From an uncultured Acidimicrobiaceae bacterium (GTDB taxonomy: Bacteria > Actinomycetota > Acidimicrobiia > Acidimicrobiales > RAAP-2), in assembly GCA_937975915.1 (NCBI GenBank), contig CALJTY010000008.1:1-7148 (forward strand): DNA of 7,148 nucleotides, given 5' to 3'. Below the pieces are notes generated by a model. The model saw nothing but the letters and a program-made list of their open reading frames with translations, had not been told where the DNA came from and searched no databases. Below are positions 1-5,539 of the stretch, piece by piece. Position 1 is the stretch's first letter, and each line of letters starts with the position of its first letter. Both the position numbers and the translations under genes were made by a program.

Positions 1-907
1 AGAAGACCAGTGTCGAGGGATCAGCGTTAAGCAGTCCCCTCGAAAGAACTGCCACGTTTTCATCATCACTGTTTCGTAGTTGCACACCAACGGGTTCAGA
101 GAATGTTGTTGCTGGAGAGGGAGCACCAATAACTCCGGGCCATGGAGCTTCAGGCGTACTTCTGGCTTCAGGAGAACCCCAGGGCATAAGCGTGGCGCGG
201 TCTTCAGGTGACCTGCCACCTTGCAGTGAAGCACTGAGGACGGCATCTACTCCGAGACGCCGGCGAACACGGTGTGCCGCCGCTTCAGCGCGCTGGTCGC
301 TTGCTCCACGTTGTCCGAAGAATCCAGTCTGCTCATCGAGTGCTGGTCCTTCACCTCGTTCTTCTCGTAGACGCTGTCCTAGTTTTATGTCTCGCTGACC
401 CGGTAGTTCGCTGAGTTGTCCACGCGCCACAGCGTGAAGCAGAAGTGCGTGCTTGTTGAAGCGCTCGCCAATACGTGCAGGCTCAAGAGCTGCGAACGCG
501 CCAATGGTGTGAAGTCCTAAACGATGACAGGTGGTTGCGAGGTCTTTTCTCTCTAAGTACTCGAGTGGCAAAGCGTTTCTAAAGAAGTCACTCGTTCCAG
601 GAGGCAGAACAACTTGCTGTTTTGCAGCCACTTCAGCGCAGAAGAGGCCTTCACCAACACCGAGCGAAGGCGTGAAGCCAGAGACTTCTTTTACGCACTG
701 GGTGACGGCATTAAGCACACCTTCATCGCCGCCATAAAACCTGCTCGGTCCTCTGATGGGTAGAACAAAGAGACCGAGGCGAATTACTTCGGTGAATGGA
801 CAGATGATTTGCAGAGCATCAATGAGTGAAATCGCTGTTCTGAGCGTTGAGCCATCCGGCGCTTCAACACTCAACTCTTTTATCCAAATAGCAAGCAGTC
901 GTTCCAT
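1..907 (-). CDS. imuB: ImuB-like Y-family polymerase-related protein, C-terminus cut by window edge
   Basis: The frame is open from ATG at 907 to the left edge (302 codons seen, no stop). ImuB is a catalytically inactive Y-family polymerase homologue that links ImuA and the error-prone polymerase DnaE2 to the sliding clamp. Recognisable blocks in order: first palm strand RLLAIWIKELSVEA (residues 3-16); palm core EVIRLGLFVLPIRGPSRFYGG (about 40-60); LGVGEGLFCAEVAA (82-95); thumb helix-hairpin-helix region RLGLHTIGAFAALEPARIGERF (about 129-150); clamp-like motif QTGFFG (193-198); LQGGRSPEDR...MPWG (228-244); and PWPGVIGAPSPAT (255-267), typical of the actinobacterial C-terminal domain. The Asp-Glu pair of active Y polymerases is replaced by RLG, as expected for ImuB. 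An in-frame TGA lies just upstream of the ATG, so the N-terminus cannot be longer. About 60-80 fingers residues and the little-finger domain seem absent. The ATG shares one base with the imuA stop (TGATG), so the two genes are probably cotranscribed. The identification is firm; the domain losses rest on remembered homologues. Confidence 0.9.
   Translation of the reverse strand, partial: MERLLAIWIKELSVEAPDGSTLRTAISLIDALQIICPFTEVIRLGLFVLPIRGPSRFYGGDEGVLNAVTQCVKEVSGFTPSLGVGEGLFCAEVAAKQQVVLPPGTSDFFRNALPLEYLERKDLATTCHRLGLHTIGAFAALEPARIGERFNKHALLLHAVARGQLSELPGQRDIKLGQRLREERGEGPALDEQTGFFGQRGASDQRAEAAAHRVRRRLGVDAVLSASLQGGRSPEDRATLMPWGSPEARSTPEAPWPGVIGAPSPATTFSEPVGVQLRNSDDENVAVLSRGLLNADPSTLVF
314..331 (-). 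other. Probable beta-clamp-binding motif of ImuB (QTGFFG)
   Basis: Residues 193-198 of ImuB read Q-T-G-F-F-G. In mycobacterial ImuB a motif of the form QLPLWG follows the little finger and binds the DnaN sliding clamp. Here the peptide sits at the matching place, just ahead of the RVRRRLG...LQGGR block, and fits the general Gln-x-x-hydrophobic-aromatic clamp motif. The function is inferred by position and pattern only. Confidence 0.6.
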
Positions 908-1566
908 CAACTCGCCTCAGCTTGACCGTGACTATTTGGAAGGAGCACTACATGTTCACCGGAGCGCTGCACTTCACCTCTTCCACTCACTCGAAGTGTC
1001 AGGTGCCGCGCATCGAGTTTCGAACTCGCTTTCCACTGTGACTGCGTGATGTCAAAAGAGACGTCTGCTGGGAGAGGCCACGTGGCATTTGCGTCACAGA
1101 GCGCAATAAGCACGGTGCCTCGTTCTCTCACTCGGTCCATGATTTTTCTCGCGGCTCCGTGTGAGGCTTTTGAAGGTGGGCGCACGAGGAGAAGGTCAAC
1201 ACCGTCCATTAAGTCCCCCGCTGTTTCAACCCACGCTCCACGAGGTCGTGGAATAAAGAGCACACGGCGCAGATCGAGTCCGAGTTCATGGGCTGCAACT
1301 ACTCCTGGGTCATCAACACCAATTACTCCGGACCAGTGTCCATTCGCACTCGGTCCACTTAAGAGACTTAGAGCAAGACTGAGACCACCAGTTCCGGGAC
1401 GCGCGTTAACAACCACGGTCGTTCCTCGTCGCAGCCCACCGCGAGGAACCATGTCGGACCACGGGCTCGACAGGGCAATGAGCTTGTTTCGAGCGAGCGT
1501 GACGGGCTGCAGTTTGGCCCTCACATCACTAGGTATTTCAGGTCTTTTCTCAGAAAAAGCGAACAT
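907..1566 (-). CDS. imuA: ImuA-like (ImuA') RecA-fold mutasome accessory protein
   Basis: This gene encodes the RecA-related partner of ImuB in SOS mutagenesis (ImuA-ImuB-DnaE2 mutasome). Using ATG at 1566 it has 219 residues, close to the usual length of the actinobacterial form. Family landmarks are PRGGLRRGTTVVVNA (about residues 41-55), followed by the RecA-like core SLALSLLSGPSA, GVIGVDDPG, an LDGV-like block DLMDGVDLLLV, and VLIALCDA. At the P-loop position the protein reads PGTGGLSLAL, with Gly where RecA has the Walker-A Lys, so ATP binding is doubtful. A longer reading from TTG at 1605 (232 residues) is possible. It is disfavoured because that extension would cover the LexA box and the best -35/-10 pair, and the added residues look unlike the family. 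The stop overlaps the imuB start by one base. Neither candidate start has a strong ribosome-binding site, which fits leaderless translation from 1566. Confidence 0.88.
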   Translation of the reverse strand: MFAFSEKRPEIPSDVRAKLQPVTLARNKLIALSSPWSDMVPRGGLRRGTTVVVNARPGTGGLSLALSLLSGPSANGHWSGVIGVDDPGVVAAHELGLDLRRVLFIPRPRGAWVETAGDLMDGVDLLLVRPPSKASHGAARKIMDRVRERGTVLIALCDANATWPLPADVSFDITQSQWKASSKLDARHLTLRVSGRGEVQRSGEHVVLLPNSHGQAEAS

Positions 1567-1573
1567 ACGTTCG
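1560..1573. promoter_or_regulatory. LexA operator (SOS box)
   Basis: The sequence CGAACATACGTTCG has perfect five-base inverted arms CGAAC/GTTCG around a four-base centre. It fits the Bacillus/actinobacterial LexA consensus CGAAC-RNRY-GTTYG. It lies between a SOS mutagenesis operon and an SRAP gene, covers the inferred imuA start codon and transcription start, and lies just downstream of the imuA -10. Repression by LexA is therefore expected for imuAB. For the SRAP promoter the box lies upstream of the -35, so control of that gene is less certain. Confidence 0.92.
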
Positions 1574-1575
1574 TA

Positions 1576-1605
1576 AGAATAACCACATCTTGTGACATTC
1601 GCCAA
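1576..1605 (-). promoter_or_regulatory. Candidate imuAB promoter (TTGGCG / TATTCT)
   Basis: On the minus strand TTGGCG (1600-1605) and TATTCT (1576-1581) are separated by 18 bases. The expected transcription start falls at about 1566-1569, at or next to ATG 1566, which would give a leaderless transcript. The LexA box begins immediately downstream of the -10, the usual place for repression. This is a consensus match by eye only. Confidence 0.5.
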
Positions 1606-1618
1606 AGGCTTATTTAAT
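1590..1618 (+). promoter_or_regulatory. Candidate promoter of the SRAP gene (TTGTGA / TTTAAT)
   Basis: TTGTGA (1590-1595) and TTTAAT (1613-1618) are spaced by 17 bases, giving a start near 1625 and a leader of about 10 bases before ATG 1635. No clear Shine-Dalgarno site is seen in the leader. The -35 lies 16 bases from the edge of the LexA box and overlaps the divergent imuA promoter region. Confidence 0.4.
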
Positions 1619-1634
1619 GGGCCAGAATTGAGTC

Positions 1635-2339
1635 ATGTGCGGACGCGTAGCCCTTTATAGCCCCACCACCCGGATGGCTCGCCTGCTCGACGCGGTCCTG
1701 GCGAGCGGCATTGACCCAGATGGGGTCCCCAGTTGGAATCTCGGTCCTATGCGCACTCTGTTTGGAGTTACCCAGCTTGATGAATCAAGAACCATGCACG
1801 ACTTTCGCTGGGGACTGGTGCCGAGCTGGTCAAAAGATCCCTCGATGGGAAATCTCACAATTAATGCAAGGTGTGAAACAGTCGCTGAGAAACCATCATT
1901 TAGAGAAGCATTCATAAAGCGCCCCTGCGCTATTCCCGTTGATGGATTCTTTGAATGGGGCCACCTCGGCAACAGCCCCAAGCAACCTCACTACTTCACA
2001 AGACGAGATGGTGAGCCAATGGTGTTTGCTGGTCTCTACGAGTACTGGACCGATACGAGCATTCAAAACTCACCAGTTCTTGCAACTTGCACGGTCATTA
2101 CTACTGAGCCCGGGGTTGACATTGACGGCATTCACGACCGCCAACCTGTTGTTCTAGAACTCGACAGTGTCGAGCAGTGGATTAATACCAACAAGTACTC
2201 TCCTCAACAACGCTACGAATTACTGAAACCTTCTGAAAAAGGAATTCTCACGCACGTGGGTGTTGGCAAAGATGTGGGCTCAATTTACAACGACGGACCA
2301 GAGATTATTACTCCTGAGCAACCTAACTCGTTGTTTTAA
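1635..2339 (+). CDS. SOS response-associated peptidase (SRAP/YedK/HMCES family)
   Basis: This 234-residue protein covers the whole SRAP domain. Members use the N-terminal Cys, exposed after Met removal, to form a stable thiazolidine link to abasic sites in single-stranded DNA, which shields the lesion. The opening MCGRVALYSP supplies Cys2. SWNLGP (33-38) replaces the common YNIAP loop. RWGLVPSW (58-65), INAR with Asn77 and Arg79, DGFFEW with Glu107, and IHDR with His167 match the family's active-site and DNA-contact positions. NDGPEII (219-225) is the usual C-terminal block. The residue after IHDR is Gln170 where most members have Met, a small oddity close to the catalytic His. The gene diverges from imuAB across a LexA box and is the only plus-strand gene here. 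The Met-Cys start leaves no doubt about the N-terminus. Its stop lies 8 bases from the stop of the convergent neighbour, with no hairpin terminator seen. Confidence 0.95.
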   Translation: MCGRVALYSPTTRMARLLDAVLASGIDPDGVPSWNLGPMRTLFGVTQLDESRTMHDFRWGLVPSWSKDPSMGNLTINARCETVAEKPSFREAFIKRPCAIPVDGFFEWGHLGNSPKQPHYFTRRDGEPMVFAGLYEYWTDTSIQNSPVLATCTVITTEPGVDIDGIHDRQPVVLELDSVEQWINTNKYSPQQRYELLKPSEKGILTHVGVGKDVGSIYNDGPEIITPEQPNSLF

Positions 2340-2347
2340 GCCTGAAA

Positions 2348-3007
2348 TTAGCCTCGTAGCTGATTCAAGCTTCTTGAAAGACGTTCCACTACTTCGTCAT
2401 CCATAGTGATCTTTAACGTGAGAGTGAGTGGTTCCTTCGGCGTTATTCCCTGCCTCACTTCACCCATGGCTTTTTGAAATGAAGTACTTGCTAAATCACT
2501 GAAGTCTCTAATTTCCTTTAGAGGGGTGTATGACATGCTCGCCACTTCACCAGCAACAGCTTGGAACGCACCGTAGTTTCTCGACTTCAGCAACCGCGAA
2601 ATTGCAATCAGTTCTGCGTAAACGCCAACGATTTCACACGAAAGATGTGAAATTGAAGTTTCGTTCCCCTGCACTCCAGGCTCACCAAACCCCTTCACCA
2701 TGTTTGCAGGACTAAAGATTTCTTCAATGAAGCCAACCGTTGACGAAAGCTCTTCCATCATTTGTTGTATCTCTTCAAAGGGCTGAGCAGATACCTGCGC
2801 ACCGCCAGCAAGAGTCGTGCTCATCATTTCATCAAAGGCGCCCTTATTGTCGCTCAAACCTCGAGCTAATTCAGCAGCAAAGTAGAGGTATTCCCATCCC
2901 ATCTCGTGGTCAATTGGCGCTACAACTCGCTCTGGTCTCCAGACAATGTCTTCGAGAGACTTTCTTGGCTCTGAAGCATTGCTGCGCTTCTTAGAAAATA
3001 GACCCAT
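2348..3007 (-). CDS. Hypothetical protein, mostly helical, unrecognised
   Basis: I do not recognise this 219-residue protein. It starts MGLFSKKR, a short basic N-terminus, followed by an acidic, largely helical body rich in Glu, Met and Ser (for example FEEIQQMMEELSS at about 77-89). It ends in a strand-like LTLTLKITMDDEVV (194-207) and a last amphipathic helix ending NQLRG. There is no signal peptide, no membrane segment, and no metal or nucleotide motif. The start has a fair ribosome-binding site, AAGGGA (3015-3020), seven bases before ATG. The gene is convergent with the SRAP gene and 71 bases downstream of an alpha/beta hydrolase on the same strand. Its reading frame is long and its composition matches the neighbours, so it is very likely a real gene. 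A role in DNA repair cannot be inferred from position alone. Confidence 0.8.
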   Translation of the reverse strand: MGLFSKKRSNASEPRKSLEDIVWRPERVVAPIDHEMGWEYLYFAAELARGLSDNKGAFDEMMSTTLAGGAQVSAQPFEEIQQMMEELSSTVGFIEEIFSPANMVKGFGEPGVQGNETSISHLSCEIVGVYAELIAISRLLKSRNYGAFQAVAGEVASMSYTPLKEIRDFSDLASTSFQKAMGEVRQGITPKEPLTLTLKITMDDEVVERLSRSLNQLRG

Positions 3008-3078
3008 GGTTACATCCCTTGCTCGTTAACTGCATAGTCAATTCCTAACAGTTCCCTGTCACAAGACTTCAGTTCTGA

Positions 3079-3957
3079 TTATTTTGAGGAAATGTCTTGG
3101 GCAATCTCATTCATGTGTTTAATCCAGATGGACATGTGCCCTTCTCCCTCAAAGTAGTGCGCTGAGGCGCCAGCAATGTTTGCGCTGAGCCACTCACCGT
3201 GAGACTTTGGAACAAAGAGGTCGTTGCCACCAAACCAGATAGAGGTGGGAACTTTTATGTCACTGACTGAGAAGCCCCAGTCTTTTATGAATGCTTGATC
3301 ATCATCTTGAAAACCATCGGGGCTAACTGCGAATGCGTGATGTAGATCAAAGACGGCTCTCTCTCGTTGAGACAAGGGAACCCATACTGCCTTGTCGGCA
3401 TCAGACATGAGTCCGCCGAAGGCTTCGGTCACGTTCTCAACAGTCACCGAACTCAGATGCTCTCCTGCTTCTTTGATTCCAGCTTCGTACTCTGGACCGC
3501 CCTTTAGAGCGAGTTCGAACTCTTCAATGTTCTCTGGGCCCATGCCTTCAGTCCAGTCAAAACCGACATCTCTTGGTGCAACGCCAGCAACCGAAAGTGC
3601 CCCGGTGCATCGAGGGGCATCAAGGGCTGCACACGCGAGTGAGTGTGGTCCACCACCCGACCAGCCCACTGATACGTACGTGTCGCGGCCTAGAGTGTCA
3701 AGAATGAGTCGCACGTCATCAACTACTGCCGCAATGTCACGACCCTTGTTGCGCTCAGAAAGACCGTAGCCAGCTCTTGAGTAGGTCACAACAAAGAAGT
3801 CACCGAGATCAACCAGTTCTTGGTACTCCATGAAGGTGTAAATCGCGCCTGGGGTGCCGTGGTGGAATACGACAGTCTTTCCGCTTTCGTTACCAATCGT
3901 TGCGAATTCGAGTTTGCGACCATCTTTGGTCGTGACAAAGTGTTGTTTAAGTTCCAT
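3079..3957 (-). CDS. Alpha/beta-fold hydrolase, complete
   Basis: This is a 292-residue cytoplasmic-looking hydrolase with the full alpha/beta hydrolase layout and no signal peptide. HHGTPG (32-37) forms the oxyanion-loop region. YSRAGYGLSER (59-69) is the typical strand-and-loop before the nucleophile. GWSGGGPHSLA (98-108) holds nucleophile Ser100 in Gly-x-Ser-x-Gly. A cap region follows (about 130-225), then FGGNDLFVP with Asp246 and GEGHMS with His274 complete the triad. Length is normal for the family. The substrate is unknown; the family includes esterases, peptidases, lactonases and dehalogenases. The Ser nucleophile argues against a haloalkane dehalogenase. There is no good Shine-Dalgarno site, but a TACAAT sits six bases before the ATG, which suggests a leaderless start. 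The small zinc-ribbon gene ends 31 bases upstream on the same strand. Confidence 0.93.
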   Translation of the reverse strand: MELKQHFVTTKDGRKLEFATIGNESGKTVVFHHGTPGAIYTFMEYQELVDLGDFFVVTYSRAGYGLSERNKGRDIAAVVDDVRLILDTLGRDTYVSVGWSGGGPHSLACAALDAPRCTGALSVAGVAPRDVGFDWTEGMGPENIEEFELALKGGPEYEAGIKEAGEHLSSVTVENVTEAFGGLMSDADKAVWVPLSQRERAVFDLHHAFAVSPDGFQDDDQAFIKDWGFSVSDIKVPTSIWFGGNDLFVPKSHGEWLSANIAGASAHYFEGEGHMSIWIKHMNEIAQDISSK

Positions 3958-3963
3958 GGTGAA

Positions 3964-3969
3964 ATTGTA
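3964..3969 (-). promoter_or_regulatory. Candidate -10 element for the alpha/beta hydrolase
   Basis: TACAAT on the minus strand lies six bases before ATG 3957, so transcription would begin at the start codon. No convincing -35 is present at 16-18 bases. The case rests on the -10 match and the lack of a ribosome-binding site. Confidence 0.3.
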
Positions 3970-3988
3970 AGTGAACGAAGCGCAGTAC

Positions 3989-4183
3989 TTACAGTGAGCA
4001 ACTCATGTCTAAGCCACAACACATTGGTGACTTAATCTTTCCTTCACACACTGGACAACGTGAGATTTGAACTTTGCTGCCATCATCAATAGTCAATGTG
4101 TCATTTACTAGTGGCTGGTCACACTTCGCACAAGTGGCGTGAACTGACATTCCACACCTCGCGCATGAATACGTAGCAATCAT
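3989..4183 (-). CDS. Small cysteine-rich zinc-ribbon-like protein
   Basis: This 64-residue protein has nine cysteines. C7-x2-C10 and C18-x2-C21 form one knuckle pair, C43-x2-C46 and the C55-C56 doublet with C62 a second. The spacing suggests one or two zinc sites, or an iron site of the rubredoxin/desulforedoxin kind; the ending PMCCGLDM resembles the metal loops of such small proteins. The middle (22-42) is a short beta-rich linker, PLVNDTLTIDDGSKVQI. A strong Shine-Dalgarno site AAGGAG precedes ATG by six bases, which supports a genuine small gene. It lies between an amidotransferase (70 bases upstream) and a hydrolase (31 bases downstream), both on the same strand. I believe similar short proteins occur in actinobacteria, but I know of no assigned function. 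Confidence 0.82.
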   Translation of the reverse strand: MIATYSCARCGMSVHATCAKCDQPLVNDTLTIDDGSKVQISRCPVCEGKIKSPMCCGLDMSCSL

Positions 4184-4189
4184 TACTGG

Positions 4190-4195
4190 CTCCTT
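4190..4195 (-). promoter_or_regulatory. Strong ribosome-binding site of the zinc-ribbon gene
   Basis: AAGGAG is placed six bases before ATG 4183. It is the best Shine-Dalgarno site in the window and confirms the start of a gene only 64 codons long. A TAGAAT (4203-4208) just upstream could be a -10, but it would place the transcript start almost on this site. Confidence 0.75.
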
Positions 4196-4253
4196 ACGAT
4201 TTATTCTAAATCAATTGCATTTAACAATTCTCTTGGCAAATCATGAATTTAGT

Positions 4254-5078
4254 TTATTGCAATTGAATCAGTTGACGATGATCACTTCTCTCCAGAGAAC
4301 TAATGGAGAGTTCTTTAGTGGCGTAATCGAATTCGAGGATGGAATCATCATCTAAGAAATTCCAATCCTTTCCAGCGAATCCTGTTGAACCTACCAGCAC
4401 AGAGTTATTTTTCAAACAGTATTGAAGTCGATAGTAATTTTCATCATGACCTTCAGGAAGGTTTTCAACACCGCCAACCAAATCGATAAGCGTTTCAACA
4501 GGTGCTGGAGTTTGATCGAAGGCTTGAACAGCAATCATTTTTTGATTATTGAGCATCAAGCAATTAAGAGACCCTTGTCCACACAACTGTCTAATGTCCT
4601 TTATTGCTTCCTTTATTGCAACTTCGATTCTTCCTGAATTTTCAAGGTGCTGAAGGATTAACTGGAAGTACAGTTCAGAATCGGTATCGCCCTTTAATTG
4701 GCTCAGTCTTTCAGGACTCAATAGTGAACGCAGCTTTGAGGAATCAGCTATCGAACCGTTGTGAGCAAATGTCCAATTCTGATTAATAAACGGGTGTGTA
4801 TTTTCAACTACAACTGGAAAACCAGTTGTAGCCCAGCGGATGTGGATAATCCCACCCTTCGACTTCTTTTTTGAGTTGTCTACAAAATTTGAATCATCTA
4901 TTGCACGTTTCACTGAATTAAATAATTCTGGAGGTTCATTAGCGGAACCTTGCCAAGCTCCACCCCATCCGTCACAGTGAAGAGTTGAGAGATTTTGATA
5001 GTTGCTAATTTCATCAGGAGTCAGCAATGTCTCCAGTGACTGAAGTTCAAGCGATGCAAACGCTAATAAACGACACAT
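4254..5078 (-). CDS. Class II glutamine amidotransferase (EgtC/YafJ-like)
   Basis: This 274-residue protein has the Ntn-type glutaminase fold, in which Cys at the mature N-terminus releases ammonia from glutamine, or a related amide is cleaved. Motifs counted from the chosen Met: MCRLLAF with Cys2; HCDGWGGAW (34-42); HIRWATTG (79-86) with the glutamine-binding Arg; NTHPF (93-97); FAHNG (105-109); GDTDSE (130-135). A C-terminal VLVGSTGFAGKDW (228-239) corresponds to the late strand of the YafJ/EgtC group. Two ATGs are in tandem (5081 and 5078). The second is preferred because it puts Cys at position 2 and lies five bases from AAAGGA, whereas the first is only two bases away. No synthetase domain is attached and no ergothioneine (egt) genes are nearby, so the acceptor or substrate is unknown. 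The gene is visibly AT-richer than the imu and glycosyltransferase genes. Confidence 0.92.
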   Translation of the reverse strand: MCRLLAFASLELQSLETLLTPDEISNYQNLSTLHCDGWGGAWQGSANEPPELFNSVKRAIDDSNFVDNSKKKSKGGIIHIRWATTGFPVVVENTHPFINQNWTFAHNGSIADSSKLRSLLSPERLSQLKGDTDSELYFQLILQHLENSGRIEVAIKEAIKDIRQLCGQGSLNCLMLNNQKMIAVQAFDQTPAPVETLIDLVGGVENLPEGHDENYYRLQYCLKNNSVLVGSTGFAGKDWNFLDDDSILEFDYATKELSISSLERSDHRQLIQLQ

Positions 5079-5083
5079 CATGT

Positions 5084-5089
5084 TCCTTT
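5084..5089 (-). promoter_or_regulatory. Ribosome-binding site that decides the amidotransferase start
   Basis: AAAGGA lies two bases before the first of two tandem ATGs and five bases before the second. Only the second spacing is normal, and only the second gives the Met-Cys start required for a class II amidotransferase. Confidence 0.65.
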
Positions 5090-5168
5090 AGGTTTTAGAT
5101 AAAACACTCTATGCTTCAAATATTCTACTTCAAAATACATTTTTAAGATCAAGTCCTTGTGCATCTTG

Positions 5169-5489
5169 TTATCCAAAAGCCCCTAATTTGGTGGCATCAC
5201 TAATGAGTTCATCTGAGTAATTTAACAACTCCCTGAGAACTATATCTTTATGTTCACCAAGAAATGGGGCTCGACGATACTCTGGAGCACTGTCCCCAAC
5301 TCTCACAGCACTTCTAATTTGTCGAACCGTGCCGAAGCGAGGATGTGAAGTTTCAACAATCATTTTTCGATTTATAGTTTGAGCTTCATTTAAAGCTTCC
5401 TCGACCGTGTTGACCCTGCCACAGGGAATTCCTGCTTCAGATAACGTTGAGAGCCATTCGTCAGCAGATTCATTAGATTTTTCAGTTGA
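5169..5489 (-). pseudogene. C-terminal remnant of a CaiB/BaiF family III CoA-transferase
   Basis: About 106 codons are readable, while the family is normally near 400 residues. The visible part matches the C-terminal domain: ADEWLSTLSEAGIPCGRVN, then TVEEAL, then MIVETSHPRFGTVRQ, and EYRRAPFLGEHKDIVLREL near the end. In full enzymes this part follows the catalytic Asp, which is absent here. Going upstream, an in-frame TGA (5490-5492) ends the frame and no further CoA-transferase homology is recognised before the glycosyltransferase stop at 5540. The remnant is therefore a 5' truncation rather than a simple frameshift. A shorter reading from ATG 5363 gives 64 residues, but the homology continues above that Met, so it is not a true start. 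Its AT-richness resembles that of the adjoining amidotransferase gene. Confidence 0.85.
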
Positions 5490-5494
5490 TCAAA

Positions 5495-5529
5495 GATTTT
5501 GAAAGGGGGCAGAAATCCAATTTCAAATC
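5495..5529. repeat. Imperfect inverted repeat at the remnant boundary
   Basis: TTTGAAA (5498-5504) and TTTCAAA (5521-5527) are perfect seven-base arms around a 16-base loop, and the pairing extends imperfectly outward to GATTTTGAAA and TTTCAAATC. It sits between the glycosyltransferase stop and the start of CoA-transferase homology. There is no T-run after it on the minus strand, so it is a poor intrinsic terminator. It may simply mark the junction. Confidence 0.4.
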
Positions 5530-5539
5530 TGTAGGTGGA

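Noticed and set aside
756..1049. Plus-strand open frames over the imuB N-terminus
   Set aside because: They are antisense shadows of imuB and the end of imuA, with no ribosome-binding site or recognisable protein features.
1046..1576. A 176-codon plus-strand open frame opposite imuA
   Set aside because: Its product is Arg/Ser/Pro-rich with no domain, and the minus strand carries clear ImuA family blocks over the same bases.
3028..3053. AACTG/CAGTT inverted repeat upstream of the hypothetical gene
   Set aside because: Five-base arms with a 16-base loop are expected by chance and match no known operator.
3392..3769. A 125-codon plus-strand open frame
   Set aside because: It is low in complexity (Ser/Pro/Arg-rich) and lies opposite the complete alpha/beta hydrolase.
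5090..5160. Promoter-like TTGAAG/TAGAGT pairs upstream of the amidotransferase
   Set aside because: The region is AT-rich and offers several equally weak matches, so none can be preferred.
5169..5363. The 64-residue frame as an independent small gene
   Set aside because: CoA-transferase homology continues upstream of its Met in the same frame, so the Met is internal to a truncated gene.
5498..5527. Inverted repeat as an intrinsic terminator for the glycosyltransferase gene
   Set aside because: The stem is short and AT-rich, the loop is 16 bases, and no T-run follows on the minus strand.
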